A DNA stretch of 64,000 nucleotides from Winogradskyella sp. (GCA_002722255.1 PBLD01000006.1:29463-93462), one strand, 5' to 3'; positions 1 to 9,034 are shown, counted from the first letter of the stretch. Notes: generated by a model from the sequence alone, not told the origin. Numbers and translations are program-made.

Positions 1-629
1 AGTTAAAAGGTATGTCTAAATCAGAGGCTAGAAGCCGATTAAAGTATTGGTTTGATAAACTTGAAATAGGAGATTGGTGGAACAAAAAAATACAAGAGTT
101 AAGTAAAGGTCAGGCACAAAAGATACAATTCGTAGTTACAGTTTTGCACAGACCAAAGCTTTTAATTTTTGACGAACCGTTTTCGGGATTCGATCCTATA
201 AATGCTAATTTAATAAAGGATGAAATTCTTCAATTAAGAGATGAAGGAGCAACAGTTATTTTTTCTACCCATAGAATGGAGTCTGTAGAAGAGCTTTGCG
301 ATCATATAGCATTAATTCACAAGTCAAATAAAATTTTAGATGGAAAATTAAATGATATAAAACGTCAGTACAAAACCAATACGTTTGAGGTTGGTTTACA
401 GTCTAATAATAGCGAAGCTGTTATTGCAGAAATAAAAAATAAGTTTGAAGTCTTGCCCGCAACCTTCAAGAATTTAAATGATGATGTAAAGCTGAATATT
501 AAAATTGATGCGTCAACATCATCCAACGATTTGCTATCGTTTTTAGCTTCAAAAGCAGAGGTGCATCACTTTGTAGAAGTGATTCCTACAGCGAATGATA
601 TTTTTATTCAAACTGTTCAAAATAACTAA
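1..629 (+). CDS. ABC transporter ATP-binding protein, 5' end cut by window edge
   Basis: This is the C-terminal part of an ABC ATPase that powers the exporter formed with the next gene. The reading frame is open to base 1 (Leu-Lys-Gly precedes the first Met at 12), and Walker A is missing, so the gene starts outside the window and Met12 is internal. Visible motifs are a signature-like ELSKGQAQ (G to K change from LSGGQ), Walker B LLIFDEPFSGFDP and the H-loop FSTHRM, followed by a C-terminal accessory domain of about 100 residues. The permease gene starts 2 bases after the stop, indicating translational coupling. The substrate cannot be told; the family is usually compared with NatA sodium exporters. 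Confidence 0.93.
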   Translation, partial: LKGMSKSEARSRLKYWFDKLEIGDWWNKKIQELSKGQAQKIQFVVTVLHRPKLLIFDEPFSGFDPINANLIKDEILQLRDEGATVIFSTHRMESVEELCDHIALIHKSNKILDGKLNDIKRQYKTNTFEVGLQSNNSEAVIAEIKNKFEVLPATFKNLNDDVKLNIKIDASTSSNDLLSFLASKAEVHHFVEVIPTANDIFIQTVQNN

Positions 630-631
630 AA

Positions 632-1945
632 ATGAATCATTTACCACTCATTATAAAACGAGAATACCTAACTAAGGTAAAGAATAAGTCCTTTATTATA
701 ATGACGTTTTTAAGTCCGTTAATTATGATTGCGCTTATCGCTGTGGTGGCTTATTTGTCGCAACTTAACAATGATAAAAAACGAACAATAACAGTACTTG
801 ATGAATCTGGATTTTTAAAAGATATTTTTCAGAATACAGAGAATACAACCTATAATAACCTAGAAGATTTTAGCTTGGAAGAGGCGGTCGCCTTGGTTAA
901 AGAAACCGAAGGATATGGGTTACTTTATGTAGAGAAAGTTGATTCGTTAAATGCTGTTTCTGAGAAGATTAAATTTTACTCAGAAGAAACCCCTTCTTTG
1001 ACGGTTATTTCTGGATTAGAAGGTAAAATAGAAAAATTCTTAAGAGACAAGAAGCTTCAACAAGATGGTGTTTCGATAACACAAATAGAGGCAGCCAAAA
1101 CAAATGTAGATATTGCTCAAGAGAGTTTTGATGGTCAAAAAAGTTCTAAATTAGACAATATTATAAAACTAGCATTTGGTGGTGTTGCAGGTTATTTACT
1201 ATTTATGTTTATCATAATTTATGGTAACATGATTATGCGAAGTGTTATTGAAGAAAAAACAAGTAGAATTATAGAGGTCATAATTTCTTCAGTTAAGCCT
1301 ATTCAATTAATGATGGGGAAAATTATAGGTACATCATTAGCAGGTGTGACCCAATTTGCAATTTGGGTAGTTTTAGGTGGTGTTTTAATGATTGTTGTTT
1401 CTACAATATTTGGAATAGATTTAGCTCAAACATCAACTCCACAACAAGAGTTAATGAACCAAGCTATGCAGGCAGAAGGTGCTCAAGCCATGGCTGAAAA
1501 TCTTTTAAACGGTATTAATAACTTACCTCTATTAAACCTTGTAATTGCATTTATTTTCTTCTTTATAGGTGGTTACTTATTGTATAGCTCGCTTTATGCT
1601 GCAATTGGTGCCGCTGTGGACAACGAAACAGATACACAGCAATTTATGTTGCCTATTTTGATGCCGTTGATTTTGGCTGTATACGTTGGTGTATTTACGG
1701 TTATTGAGGATCCTCATGGTACAGTCTCAACAGTGTTTTCATTTATACCATTAACGTCTCCTGTGGTGATGTTAATGCGTATTCCGTTTGGAGTACCACC
1801 ATGGCAACAAATTTTGTCATTGTTACTTCTTATTGGTACATTTATGTTTGCGGTTTGGTTTGCTGCCAAAATTTATCGTGTAGGTATTTTAATGTATGGC
1901 AAGAAGCCAACCTACAAAGAGCTATTTAAATGGTTGAAGTATTAA
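632..1945 (+). CDS. ABC-2 type permease (NatB/YhaP-like)
   Basis: Membrane subunit of the ABC exporter, 437 residues. One membrane segment lies near residues 20-45, followed by a long extracytoplasmic domain (about 45-175). A cluster of five or so hydrophobic segments fills 180-420, containing a coupling-type motif EEKTSRIIEVIISSVKP near 205-221. This arrangement is the ABC-2 NatB/YhaP layout. The ATG is 2 bases after the ATPase stop. The pair could export sodium, lipids or a small metabolite; the sequence does not decide. Confidence 0.92.
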   Translation: MNHLPLIIKREYLTKVKNKSFIIMTFLSPLIMIALIAVVAYLSQLNNDKKRTITVLDESGFLKDIFQNTENTTYNNLEDFSLEEAVALVKETEGYGLLYVEKVDSLNAVSEKIKFYSEETPSLTVISGLEGKIEKFLRDKKLQQDGVSITQIEAAKTNVDIAQESFDGQKSSKLDNIIKLAFGGVAGYLLFMFIIIYGNMIMRSVIEEKTSRIIEVIISSVKPIQLMMGKIIGTSLAGVTQFAIWVVLGGVLMIVVSTIFGIDLAQTSTPQQELMNQAMQAEGAQAMAENLLNGINNLPLLNLVIAFIFFFIGGYLLYSSLYAAIGAAVDNETDTQQFMLPILMPLILAVYVGVFTVIEDPHGTVSTVFSFIPLTSPVVMLMRIPFGVPPWQQILSLLLLIGTFMFAVWFAAKIYRVGILMYGKKPTYKELFKWLKY

Positions 1946-1952
1946 TAGCATT

Positions 1953-2828
1953 ATGCAAGGACTTAGTGAAATAGAGGAAAAAATAACGGAAAGTTCAGCT
2001 TGGGAAAATACCAAAGAGTTTCTAAGTCTGCATATAGATTTTACTAAGGATATTAGTATTTCAATTTTTGATATGCTTGTTGTTATAACGGCTATTGTAA
2101 TAACAACAGTTGTATTAAAAATTTTCTTAAGAATTATTACCAGAAACTTGCCAGATGCAGATAAGGGAAAATTTAATGTTGTCTATGGTTATTTTAGATG
2201 GTTAATCTATATCATTATTTTGCTTATAACATTACACTCTGTAGGTGTTAATGTTACTGCAGTGTTTGCAGCTTCAGCAGCACTTTTAATTGGTGTTGGT
2301 TTGGCATTGCAAACGTTGTTTCAAGATATTATTTCGGGTGTTTTTATACTTATAGATCAGTCTGTGCATGTAGGAGATATCATTGAGATTGAAGGTAAGG
2401 TTGGTAGAGTTGAAGAAATTAAACTAAGAACAACCAGAGCAGTAACTATAGATAATAAAGTGCTGGTAATTCCTAACCATTTGTATTTAACCAATTCGTT
2501 ATACAATTGGACACAAAATGGGACATTAACCAGAGAAAGTGTTGATGTAGGTGTAGCTTACGGAAGTGATGTACAGCTGGTAAGAAAATTATTGTTACAG
2601 GCTGCAAGCACACATCCAGACGTTATTTCAGAACCAGAGCCTATTGTTTTATTTAGAGACTTTGGGGATAGTGCCCTTAATTTTAGACTAGTATTTACGT
2701 TAAACGATAGTTTTAAAGCCTCTTTCCCTAAGAGTGATATTCGTTTTGAAATTGATAGACTCTTTAGAGAAAATAACATTACCATTCCGTTCCCTCAGCG
2801 CGATGTTCACATAATAGAAACGAAATAA
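1953..2828 (+). CDS. MscS-family mechanosensitive ion channel
   Basis: Inner-membrane channel expected to open under membrane tension and release solutes on osmotic downshock. The protein has 291 residues. Three hydrophobic segments lie at about 40-62, 78-100 and 100-130; the last is the Ala/Gly-rich pore helix (AASAALLIGVGLAL). The MscS beta domain follows with the typical GDIIEIEGKVGRVEEI and VIPNHLYLTNSLYNW motifs, then the mixed alpha/beta end. Length matches small MscS proteins of Escherichia coli type. It starts 7 bases after the permease gene, in the same run. Confidence 0.95.
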   Translation: MQGLSEIEEKITESSAWENTKEFLSLHIDFTKDISISIFDMLVVITAIVITTVVLKIFLRIITRNLPDADKGKFNVVYGYFRWLIYIIILLITLHSVGVNVTAVFAASAALLIGVGLALQTLFQDIISGVFILIDQSVHVGDIIEIEGKVGRVEEIKLRTTRAVTIDNKVLVIPNHLYLTNSLYNWTQNGTLTRESVDVGVAYGSDVQLVRKLLLQAASTHPDVISEPEPIVLFRDFGDSALNFRLVFTLNDSFKASFPKSDIRFEIDRLFRENNITIPFPQRDVHIIETK

Positions 2829-2834
2829 AAATAT

Positions 2835-3725
2835 ATGATTTTACGCTTTAAGAAATGCCATACAATATTAGCTCTTGTTGTAGTATGTTGTATGTATTCT
2901 GCAAAAGCACAACTTACAGATTTAGCACGTTTAGAATATTCATTTATTCCTAATAATAAGTCTGAAGATCAATATACAAGACTTAGGGCGCTGTTTAATT
3001 ATCCTATTGAAACGAGTAAAGATTGTTATTTGGTTTTAGGTGCAGAATATAACCGTGTTATACTAAATTTAGAAGATAACTATCCGTTTGATACGTCACT
3101 TTTAGAGACTATAAATATTATTGATGTAAGTATTGGATATACTTTTAAATCTAGTACCAAATGGCGTTTAGGTTTAAAATTTAATCCAAGAATCGCATCT
3201 ACATTAACAGAAAGATTAACGTCTGATGACTTTTTTCTTAATGGCGGAGTTTTTGCAATAAATGATAGAACAAAAGACGAAAGTGCTAAAAAACCGTATC
3301 GTTTAGTTTTGGGACTTACTTACAATTCTACAACAGGTCTGCCTATTCCTTTGCCTTTTATAAGCTATTACAGGCGAGTTAACGAGAAATGGTCCTTTAA
3401 TGCAGGTGTACCAAAATCTAATATTAAGTATTTTTTCAATGAAAAAAATATGCTTCAAACCTTTGTTACTTTAGATGGCTATTTTGCACATATACAACGT
3501 CCGCAACAAGTTAATGGAAAACAAGTAGATAATATATCATTATCTTTAGCTGTTGGTGGACTTGGGTACGAATATTGCTTTACAAAACACTTAGTAGCAT
3601 ATATGTATACAGGTTACACATTCAGGTTAAATAATGCCTTAAGAAACGAAGATAGAGGAGAAGTTTTTAAGTTAAATGATGTAAATACATTTTATTTGAG
3701 AACAGGATTAAAATTTAAAATATAG
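2835..3725 (+). CDS. DUF6268-like outer-membrane beta-barrel protein
   Basis: Probable outer-membrane protein of 296 residues with an N-terminal signal peptide (hydrophobic stretch 10-24 ending in AKAQ). The rest shows alternating hydrophobic/polar strands with many aromatic residues (for example YRLVLGLTYNS and FYLRTGLKFKI). The last residues form a terminal strand, as expected for a barrel. The layout matches the DUF6268 family of Bacteroidota. Function is unknown. It lies 6 bases after the MscS gene and 2 bases before the response regulator gene, so it is probably co-transcribed. Confidence 0.75.
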   Translation: MILRFKKCHTILALVVVCCMYSAKAQLTDLARLEYSFIPNNKSEDQYTRLRALFNYPIETSKDCYLVLGAEYNRVILNLEDNYPFDTSLLETINIIDVSIGYTFKSSTKWRLGLKFNPRIASTLTERLTSDDFFLNGGVFAINDRTKDESAKKPYRLVLGLTYNSTTGLPIPLPFISYYRRVNEKWSFNAGVPKSNIKYFFNEKNMLQTFVTLDGYFAHIQRPQQVNGKQVDNISLSLAVGGLGYEYCFTKHLVAYMYTGYTFRLNNALRNEDRGEVFKLNDVNTFYLRTGLKFKI

Positions 3726-3727
3726 AT

Positions 3728-4891
3728 ATGTCTAAAATATTAATAATAGAAGATGAAGCTGCAATCCGCAGAGTATTGGTTAAGATACTTTCTGAAGAAA
3801 GTGATACATACCAAGTTGAAGAAGCTGAAGATGGTTTAGTCGGAATTGAAAAAATTAAAAAAGATGACTACGATTTGGTACTTTGTGACATAAAGATGCC
3901 AAAAATGGATGGTGTAGAAGTTCTTGAAGCTGTTAAAAAGCTAAAGCCAGAAATACCAATGGTTATGATTTCTGGTCACGGAGATTTAGACACAGCCGTA
4001 AATACCATGCGTTTGGGTGCCTTTGATTATATATCAAAGCCACCAGATTTAAATCGATTATTAAATACCGTTCGCATAGCTTTAGATCGAAAGGAACTTG
4101 TTGTAGAAAATAAGCGACTAAAGAAAAAAGTAAGCAAAAACTATGAAATGATTGGTGAGAGTGCTGCTATTGCTCGCATCAAAGACATGATAGATAAAGT
4201 AGCGCCTACAGATGCCAGAGTTTTGGTTACAGGACCAAACGGAACAGGTAAGGAGTTGGTAGCGCATTGGTTGCACCAAAAGAGTGAGCGCTCTAAAGGA
4301 CCTATGATTGAGGTAAATTGTGCTGCTATACCAAGTGAGTTAATAGAGAGTGAATTATTCGGACACGTAAAAGGTGCTTTTACATCTGCAAATAAAGACA
4401 GAGCTGGTAAATTTGAAGCAGCAAACGGAGGCACTATTTTCTTAGATGAAATTGGAGATATGAGTCTTTCTGCGCAAGCTAAAGTGCTACGTGCTTTACA
4501 AGAAAGCAGAATTCAACGTGTTGGTAGCGATAAGGATATTAAGGTAAATGTAAGAGTTGTTGCTGCAACAAATAAAGACTTAAAAAATGAAATTGCAGAT
4601 GGTAAATTTAGAGAAGATTTATACCACAGATTGGCAGTGATTTTAATAGAAGTTCCAGCGTTAAATGATAGGCGAGAAGATATTCCTTTACTTGTAGATT
4701 ATTTCGCTAATAAAATTTCAGGAGAACAAGGTAATGCTAAGAAGTCCTTTTCTGACAAAGCAATAAAGCTTCTTCAAAATTATGACTGGACAGGAAACAT
4801 CAGAGAGTTAAGAAATGTAGTAGAAAGGTTAATTATCTTAGGAGGTAAAGAAGTTAGTGAGGCAGATGTAAAAGCTTTTGCTTCAAAGTAG
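3728..4891 (+). CDS. NtrC-like response regulator, receiver plus AAA+, no HTH
   Basis: Two-domain regulator of 387 residues. The receiver domain (1-120) has the acidic pocket E8/D9, the phospho-acceptor Asp54 in LCDIKMPKMDG and the conserved Lys in ISKPP. The AAA+ domain (about 145-385) has Walker A GPNGTGKE, Walker B GTIFLDEIGDM and the arginine-finger region FREDLYHRL. Two things are odd. The sigma-54 contact loop reads GAFTSA rather than GAFTGA. The protein also ends right after the AAA+ helical subdomain, without the Fis-type DNA-binding helix-turn-helix. No histidine kinase lies beside it. It is usually annotated as a sigma-54-dependent regulator, but the missing parts make that role doubtful. 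Confidence 0.9.
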   Translation: MSKILIIEDEAAIRRVLVKILSEESDTYQVEEAEDGLVGIEKIKKDDYDLVLCDIKMPKMDGVEVLEAVKKLKPEIPMVMISGHGDLDTAVNTMRLGAFDYISKPPDLNRLLNTVRIALDRKELVVENKRLKKKVSKNYEMIGESAAIARIKDMIDKVAPTDARVLVTGPNGTGKELVAHWLHQKSERSKGPMIEVNCAAIPSELIESELFGHVKGAFTSANKDRAGKFEAANGGTIFLDEIGDMSLSAQAKVLRALQESRIQRVGSDKDIKVNVRVVAATNKDLKNEIADGKFREDLYHRLAVILIEVPALNDRREDIPLLVDYFANKISGEQGNAKKSFSDKAIKLLQNYDWTGNIRELRNVVERLIILGGKEVSEADVKAFASK

Positions 4892-4897
4892 GATGTA

Positions 4898-5194
4898 TTG
4901 AAATCAATAACTACAGGACTAAGTATTGCATTGATGGGCCTATTACTTATAATTTGGCTTAATTATGATTATTATATTTATTATCAAGAAAATTTAAGGA
5001 ATATTAATTTTCCTATGCCATTTGATTATAAAGAAAACTTGAAGTTAATAGCCTTGTTTGTTGGTGTAATAGGTTTCTTTTTTAATATTTATAGTTTTAA
5101 ATCAAATAAAAAAAAGGCTTTTTTAGGAATAATGATTTCTACTGTAGTTATTATTTTAAGTGATATGCCATTACATTTATTTTTTATCTTTTAA
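4898..5194 (+). CDS. small membrane protein, unrecognised
   Basis: A 98-residue protein of unknown function with three hydrophobic segments (about 7-24, 50-67 and 75-97), so it should sit in the inner membrane. The start is a TTG; the nearest ATG upstream (4893) hits a stop after two codons, so TTG4898 is the longest possible start and is not certain. It is wedged between the response regulator gene (6 bases away) and ppk2, in the same direction. I do not recognise a family. Confidence 0.6.
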   Translation: MKSITTGLSIALMGLLLIIWLNYDYYIYYQENLRNINFPMPFDYKENLKLIALFVGVIGFFFNIYSFKSNKKKAFLGIMISTVVIILSDMPLHLFFIF

Positions 5195-5205
5195 TCAATT
5201 TGAAT

Positions 5206-6084
5206 ATGAAAAAAATAAACATAGAAGATTTTAGGATTAAGTCCCAAGTCAGCATTAAAGATTTACCAACAACATTAGATTTAGGTGTTAACAAAAAGAA
5301 AACCGAACGCGAACTAAGAACGGTAAGTGAAGAATTGGCAGATATTCAAAACACCATGTATGCTCATGGAAAATATGCGGTTTTAATGTGTATCCAAGGT
5401 ATGGATACTGCAGGAAAGGACAGTTTAATTCGTGAAGTTTTTAAGGAGTTTAATGTAAGAGGAATTGTAGCACACAGTTTTAAAAAACCAACAGATATTG
5501 AATTAAAACATGATTATTTATGGAGGCATTATATCGCATTACCAGCTAGAGGTAAGTTTGGGATTTTCAATCGTACGCATTATGAAAATGTTTTAGTGAC
5601 TAGAGTTCATCCAGAGTATTTGATGTATGAAAATATGCCAGATATTAATAGTGTTGATGATGTCGATGAAGCTTTTTGGGAAAGGCGATTTGAAGAAATA
5701 AATAATTTTGAAAAGCATATTGCAGATAACGGTACCATTATTTTTAAGTTCTTTTTGAATGTTTCAAAAGATGAACAAAAAAATAGATTGTTAAGACGTC
5801 TAGAAAAGCCTTCTAAGCATTGGAAGTTTTCTGCGGATGATTTAGACGAACGCAAACTTTGGGATCAATACCAGTCATGTTACGAAGAAGTTTTAAACAA
5901 AAGTTCAAAGCCTCATGCACCTTGGTTTAATATTCCGGCTGATGATAAACCAACAGCAAGATATTTGGTGGCAAAAATTTTGTATGATACGTTAAAAACT
6001 TACACAGATATAAAAGAGCCAGAACTTCCTGCAGAGGAAAAAGCTAATATAGGTTTGTATAAACAAGAATTAGAAAATGAGTAA
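5206..6084 (+). CDS. PPK2-family polyphosphate kinase (polyphosphate:nucleotide phosphotransferase)
   Basis: Cytoplasmic enzyme that moves phosphate between inorganic polyphosphate and nucleotides. The length, 292 residues from this start, fits single-domain PPK2. Motifs seen are the P-loop IQGMDTAGKD, the lid region FKKPTDIELKHDYLWRH, and GIFNRTHYENVLVTRVHPE, followed by RRFEEINNFEKHI. I chose ATG5206 over the TTG two codons upstream. The stop overlaps the next gene by 8 bases. Which nucleotide it prefers (AMP, ADP or GDP) cannot be read from this. Confidence 0.93.
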   Translation: MKKINIEDFRIKSQVSIKDLPTTLDLGVNKKKTERELRTVSEELADIQNTMYAHGKYAVLMCIQGMDTAGKDSLIREVFKEFNVRGIVAHSFKKPTDIELKHDYLWRHYIALPARGKFGIFNRTHYENVLVTRVHPEYLMYENMPDINSVDDVDEAFWERRFEEINNFEKHIADNGTIIFKFFLNVSKDEQKNRLLRRLEKPSKHWKFSADDLDERKLWDQYQSCYEEVLNKSSKPHAPWFNIPADDKPTARYLVAKILYDTLKTYTDIKEPELPAEEKANIGLYKQELENE

Positions 6085-6697
6085 AACAAAGCAGGTTACC
6101 CAAAGCATTATTTTGCTGTTATTTCTGGCTTTTAATTCTGCATTGTTTGCGCAAGATAATTCAGAAGCCATTAAATCTGATTTTGCAAACTATCTTAAAG
6201 CCATAAAGACTCAGGATTTTGAAACCTCTTTAGATTATTTGGTAGAAGATGTTTTCGAAATTATTCCTAAGGAAACTATGCTAACTCTAATGGAGCAAAT
6301 GTTTAATGTTGAGGGCGTGGAGTTTACTTTTGGAGATTTTGTTATAAATGAAATAAAAGAACCTATTGTTGTTGATAGCACCTCTTATGTTATTCTTAAT
6401 TATGAGAATGAGATGTCTATTAAATATACGCAGCAACAAGAAGAAACTTCTGAAGAAGACAAAAAGTTAACTCAATTGATGACGCAGTCACTGTTAGAAC
6501 AGCAGTTTGGTAAAGGGAATGTGACCTACAATGAATCTACTGAATTTTTTGATATAAAAGCTATAAAAAAAGCGATTGCTATTTATGATGAGGACGAAAA
6601 GACATGGAAATTTTTAGTTGTTGAAAAAGGAAATCCGTTCTTACTAAAGTCCATATTACCGAGTTCAATTTTAGAAAAAGTTTTAACCGAAGATTAA
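6077..6697 (+). CDS. secreted protein of unknown function
   Basis: A 206-residue protein with a clear signal peptide (hydrophobic 11-24, cleavage near LFAQ). The mature part is mostly helix-strand mixed and acidic, beginning with a segment resembling SnoaL/NTF2-like helices (AIKSDFANYLKAIKTQDFETSLDYL). That fold is only a guess. It overlaps the ppk2 stop by 8 bases and precedes the peptidase gene by 5, so it belongs to the same transcript. Probably periplasmic or an exported housekeeping protein. Confidence 0.75.
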   Translation: MSKTKQVTQSIILLLFLAFNSALFAQDNSEAIKSDFANYLKAIKTQDFETSLDYLVEDVFEIIPKETMLTLMEQMFNVEGVEFTFGDFVINEIKEPIVVDSTSYVILNYENEMSIKYTQQQEETSEEDKKLTQLMTQSLLEQQFGKGNVTYNESTEFFDIKAIKKAIAIYDEDEKTWKFLVVEKGNPFLLKSILPSSILEKVLTED

Positions 6698-6702
6698 TTA
6701 AG

Positions 6703-8106
6703 ATGAAAACCTCACTATCATTCATATTAATATTGTTTTCATATTCTTTTTGTGTAGCACAAACAGACGAAGCAGCATTAAAAACCATTTACAAACAGTC
6801 TTTAACCAATGGTAAAAGTTACCAATGGTTAGGCTATTTATCCAATACTATTGGTGGTCGTTTATCTGGTTCAACCAATGCAGAACTTGCAGTGCAATAC
6901 ACTAAAAAAGAATTAGAAAAACTTGGCTTAGATAAAGTGTGGCTACAACCTGTAATGGTTCCAAAATGGGTGAGAGGTGAAAAGGAAATGGCTTACTTTG
7001 TTTCTAATAATGAATTTAATAAGGTTAATATTTGTGCCTTAGGAGGCTCTGTTGCTACACCAGAAAATGGATTAAAAGCAAAGGTTATTGAGGTTGGTAG
7101 TTATGAAGATTTAAAGGATCTTGGAGAGGCGAAGATTAAGGGCAAAATTGTATTCATTAATAGAGCTTTACAGCCAGATTTGATAAATACCTTCGAAGCT
7201 TATGGAGGTTGTTCTGTGGAGCGTTACAGAGGCGCGGCAGAAGCAGCAAAATATGGTGCTGTTGGGACTATTGTACGTTCACTCAGTTCTAGGCAAGACG
7301 ATTATCCACATACTGGTAGTATGAGTTACGGCGATTTGCCAATAGAAAAAAGAATACCATCTGCAGCAATAAGTACCAATGATGCTGTAAAGCTCAGTGA
7401 AGCTTTAAAACAAAATAAAGACTTAGAATTTTTCTTCGAGATGAGCTGTCAGCAGTTTGATGATGTACAATCTTATAACGTCATTGGTGAAATTACAGGA
7501 AACGAATTTCCTAACGAATATATCGTTGTTGGTGGTCATTTAGACTCTTGGGACTTAGGTGATGGAGCACACGATGATGGTGCAGGAGTCGTACAATCTA
7601 TGGATGTGTTGCGTTTGTTGAAAGAAAGTGGCATTAAACCAAAACGAAGCATTAGAGTTGTGCTTTTTATGAATGAAGAAAACGGACTGCGAGGAGGACG
7701 TAAATATGCAGAAGTTGCAAAAGCAAAAGGCGAAAAACATGTTTTTGCACTAGAAAGCGATTCAGGTGGTTTTACACCTAGAGGCTTTAGCTTTGATGGT
7801 AGTGAATTAATGCTGCAAAAAATTGATGCATGGAGACCACTTTTTAAACCATATTTAATTCATTATTTTGAAAAAGGTTATAGTGGTGCAGATATTGGTC
7901 CACTAAAAGATGACGGTATTTTATTAGCAGGTTTAAGACCAGACTCGCAACGATATTTTGACCATCATCATGCTGCCAATGATACCTTTGAACACGTTAA
8001 TAAACGCGAACTAGAACTTGGAGCGGCAACTATGACAGCTTTGGTGTATTTGGTAGATAAGTATGGTGTGGAAACGACGTTAAAAATGAAAGAGATAAAG
8101 GATTAA
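6703..8106 (+). CDS. M28-family zinc aminopeptidase/carboxypeptidase Q-like, exported
   Basis: Exported metallopeptidase of 467 residues. A signal peptide (about 1-19, ending CVAQ) is followed by a region with a protease-associated-type insert (about 115-235) and then the catalytic domain. Di-zinc ligand motifs of family M28 are visible: GGHLDSWDLGDGAHDDGAG, the Glu pair in MNEENGLRGG, the Asp in ALESDSGG and a late His in YFDHHHAANDTF. The likely task is trimming peptides outside the cytoplasm. It is last in the nine-gene run and faces a convergent gene. Confidence 0.93.
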   Translation: MKTSLSFILILFSYSFCVAQTDEAALKTIYKQSLTNGKSYQWLGYLSNTIGGRLSGSTNAELAVQYTKKELEKLGLDKVWLQPVMVPKWVRGEKEMAYFVSNNEFNKVNICALGGSVATPENGLKAKVIEVGSYEDLKDLGEAKIKGKIVFINRALQPDLINTFEAYGGCSVERYRGAAEAAKYGAVGTIVRSLSSRQDDYPHTGSMSYGDLPIEKRIPSAAISTNDAVKLSEALKQNKDLEFFFEMSCQQFDDVQSYNVIGEITGNEFPNEYIVVGGHLDSWDLGDGAHDDGAGVVQSMDVLRLLKESGIKPKRSIRVVLFMNEENGLRGGRKYAEVAKAKGEKHVFALESDSGGFTPRGFSFDGSELMLQKIDAWRPLFKPYLIHYFEKGYSGADIGPLKDDGILLAGLRPDSQRYFDHHHAANDTFEHVNKRELELGAATMTALVYLVDKYGVETTLKMKEIKD

Positions 8107-8113
8107 AACAGAG

Positions 8114-8839
8114 CTATTGAGATTTGTCAAGCCTTTGTTTTATTCTGTTTATTAGTTCAATCGCATCTTCCTTGTATTTTTGTGTTGCGCCTAAATGGTT
8201 ACCGACAGCGAGCATTCTATGAGATGCTACACGTTTTTTATAATCTTCACTTGTTGTGTAATATTTTATGACTTCTTCACTTAATTTGTTGGTGGCTAAA
8301 TCTATAAACCAAGGAAATTTTTCAAGTTCATAAAAATTCTTCATCACAATGGTTTCCATTCTGTCATTATTCTTGTCAATTATAGGAGTGTAAACAGAAT
8401 ATAGTCTGGTAATATCAGAAATAAGGCTGTCCTTTTGTGTGTTAGTTTCGTCTGTTAGTCGCTTTAACTGCTCAAAACCTTTGGTTTGTATGGCAAAAGG
8501 TTGGTAAACCGTTACAAGATTAAAACAATTTAAACAGTCCATATAGTTCTCTGGCGTAATTTCATTATTTAATATTCTATTACTGTCTTCAAGGTTTTTT
8601 TTGTAAAATTCTATAATGGTATTAGCAGATAATGTGTCTGCTTCAAGATCATAAGAAATTGTGCTAAGTGTGTTGTTGATTACTGATTTTAGCTTTCGGT
8701 TTTCGTTCCAGTTATTGACATAAAGTGCCAATAAAATACCAATCATTACCAATGCTATTTCGCCTATGGCATATACTAAGTAGCTGCTTACTTTGTTGGC
8801 GAAGAACTTCTTTCTGATTTTTCTAAAGACACGAATCAT
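8114..8839 (-). CDS. DUF6090-like single-pass membrane protein
   Basis: A 241-residue protein whose N-terminus (RKIRKKFF, then YAIGEIALVMIGILLALYVNNWNENRK) is the hallmark of the DUF6090 family of Bacteroidota: a basic stretch, one membrane helix at about 24-43 and a conserved NNWNE. The remainder is helical and probably periplasmic. Function is unknown. A 37-residue membrane peptide gene ends 5 bases upstream, which suggests the two are made together. Confidence 0.82.
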   Translation of the reverse strand: MIRVFRKIRKKFFANKVSSYLVYAIGEIALVMIGILLALYVNNWNENRKLKSVINNTLSTISYDLEADTLSANTIIEFYKKNLEDSNRILNNEITPENYMDCLNCFNLVTVYQPFAIQTKGFEQLKRLTDETNTQKDSLISDITRLYSVYTPIIDKNNDRMETIVMKNFYELEKFPWFIDLATNKLSEEVIKYYTTSEDYKKRVASHRMLAVGNHLGATQKYKEDAIELINRIKQRLDKSQ

Positions 8840-8844
8840 AGTTT

Positions 8845-8958
8845 TTATTTATCATCCTTTTTTTCTTTCTTCATCTGTAAGTATTTTGATACTAAGCGGA
8901 CTCCGAGTCTGGCAAATAAGATTACCGAAATAACTATGACAATATCAAAACCACTCAT
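8845..8958 (-). CDS. 37-residue single-pass membrane microprotein (candidate)
   Basis: Reading the minus strand from 8958 gives ATG-AGT-GGT-TTT and an uninterrupted frame of 37 codons to a TAA at 8845. The peptide has a hydrophobic stretch (FDIVIVISVILFARLGVRLV) and a very basic/acidic tail (MKKEKKDDK), as in many real membrane microproteins. It ends 5 bases before the DUF6090-like gene. No family is recognised. Support is the sensible amino-acid pattern and the tight spacing only. Confidence 0.5.
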   Translation of the reverse strand: MSGFDIVIVISVILFARLGVRLVSKYLQMKKEKKDDK

Positions 8959-8997
8959 ATAACTTTTAATTGATGAATTACCTATTGCTTAAAGGTA

Positions 8998-9026
8998 TAA
9001 AAAAAGCGCTGCAATTTGCAACGCTT
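8998..9026 (-). terminator. intrinsic terminator of lysA
   Basis: On the minus strand, 9 bases after the lysA stop, a 10-bp stem (AAGCGTTGCA / TGCAGCGCTT, one G-T pair) with a 3-base loop is followed by a run of T. This is a textbook intrinsic terminator. Confidence 0.88.
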
Positions 9027-9034
9027 CTCAACTT

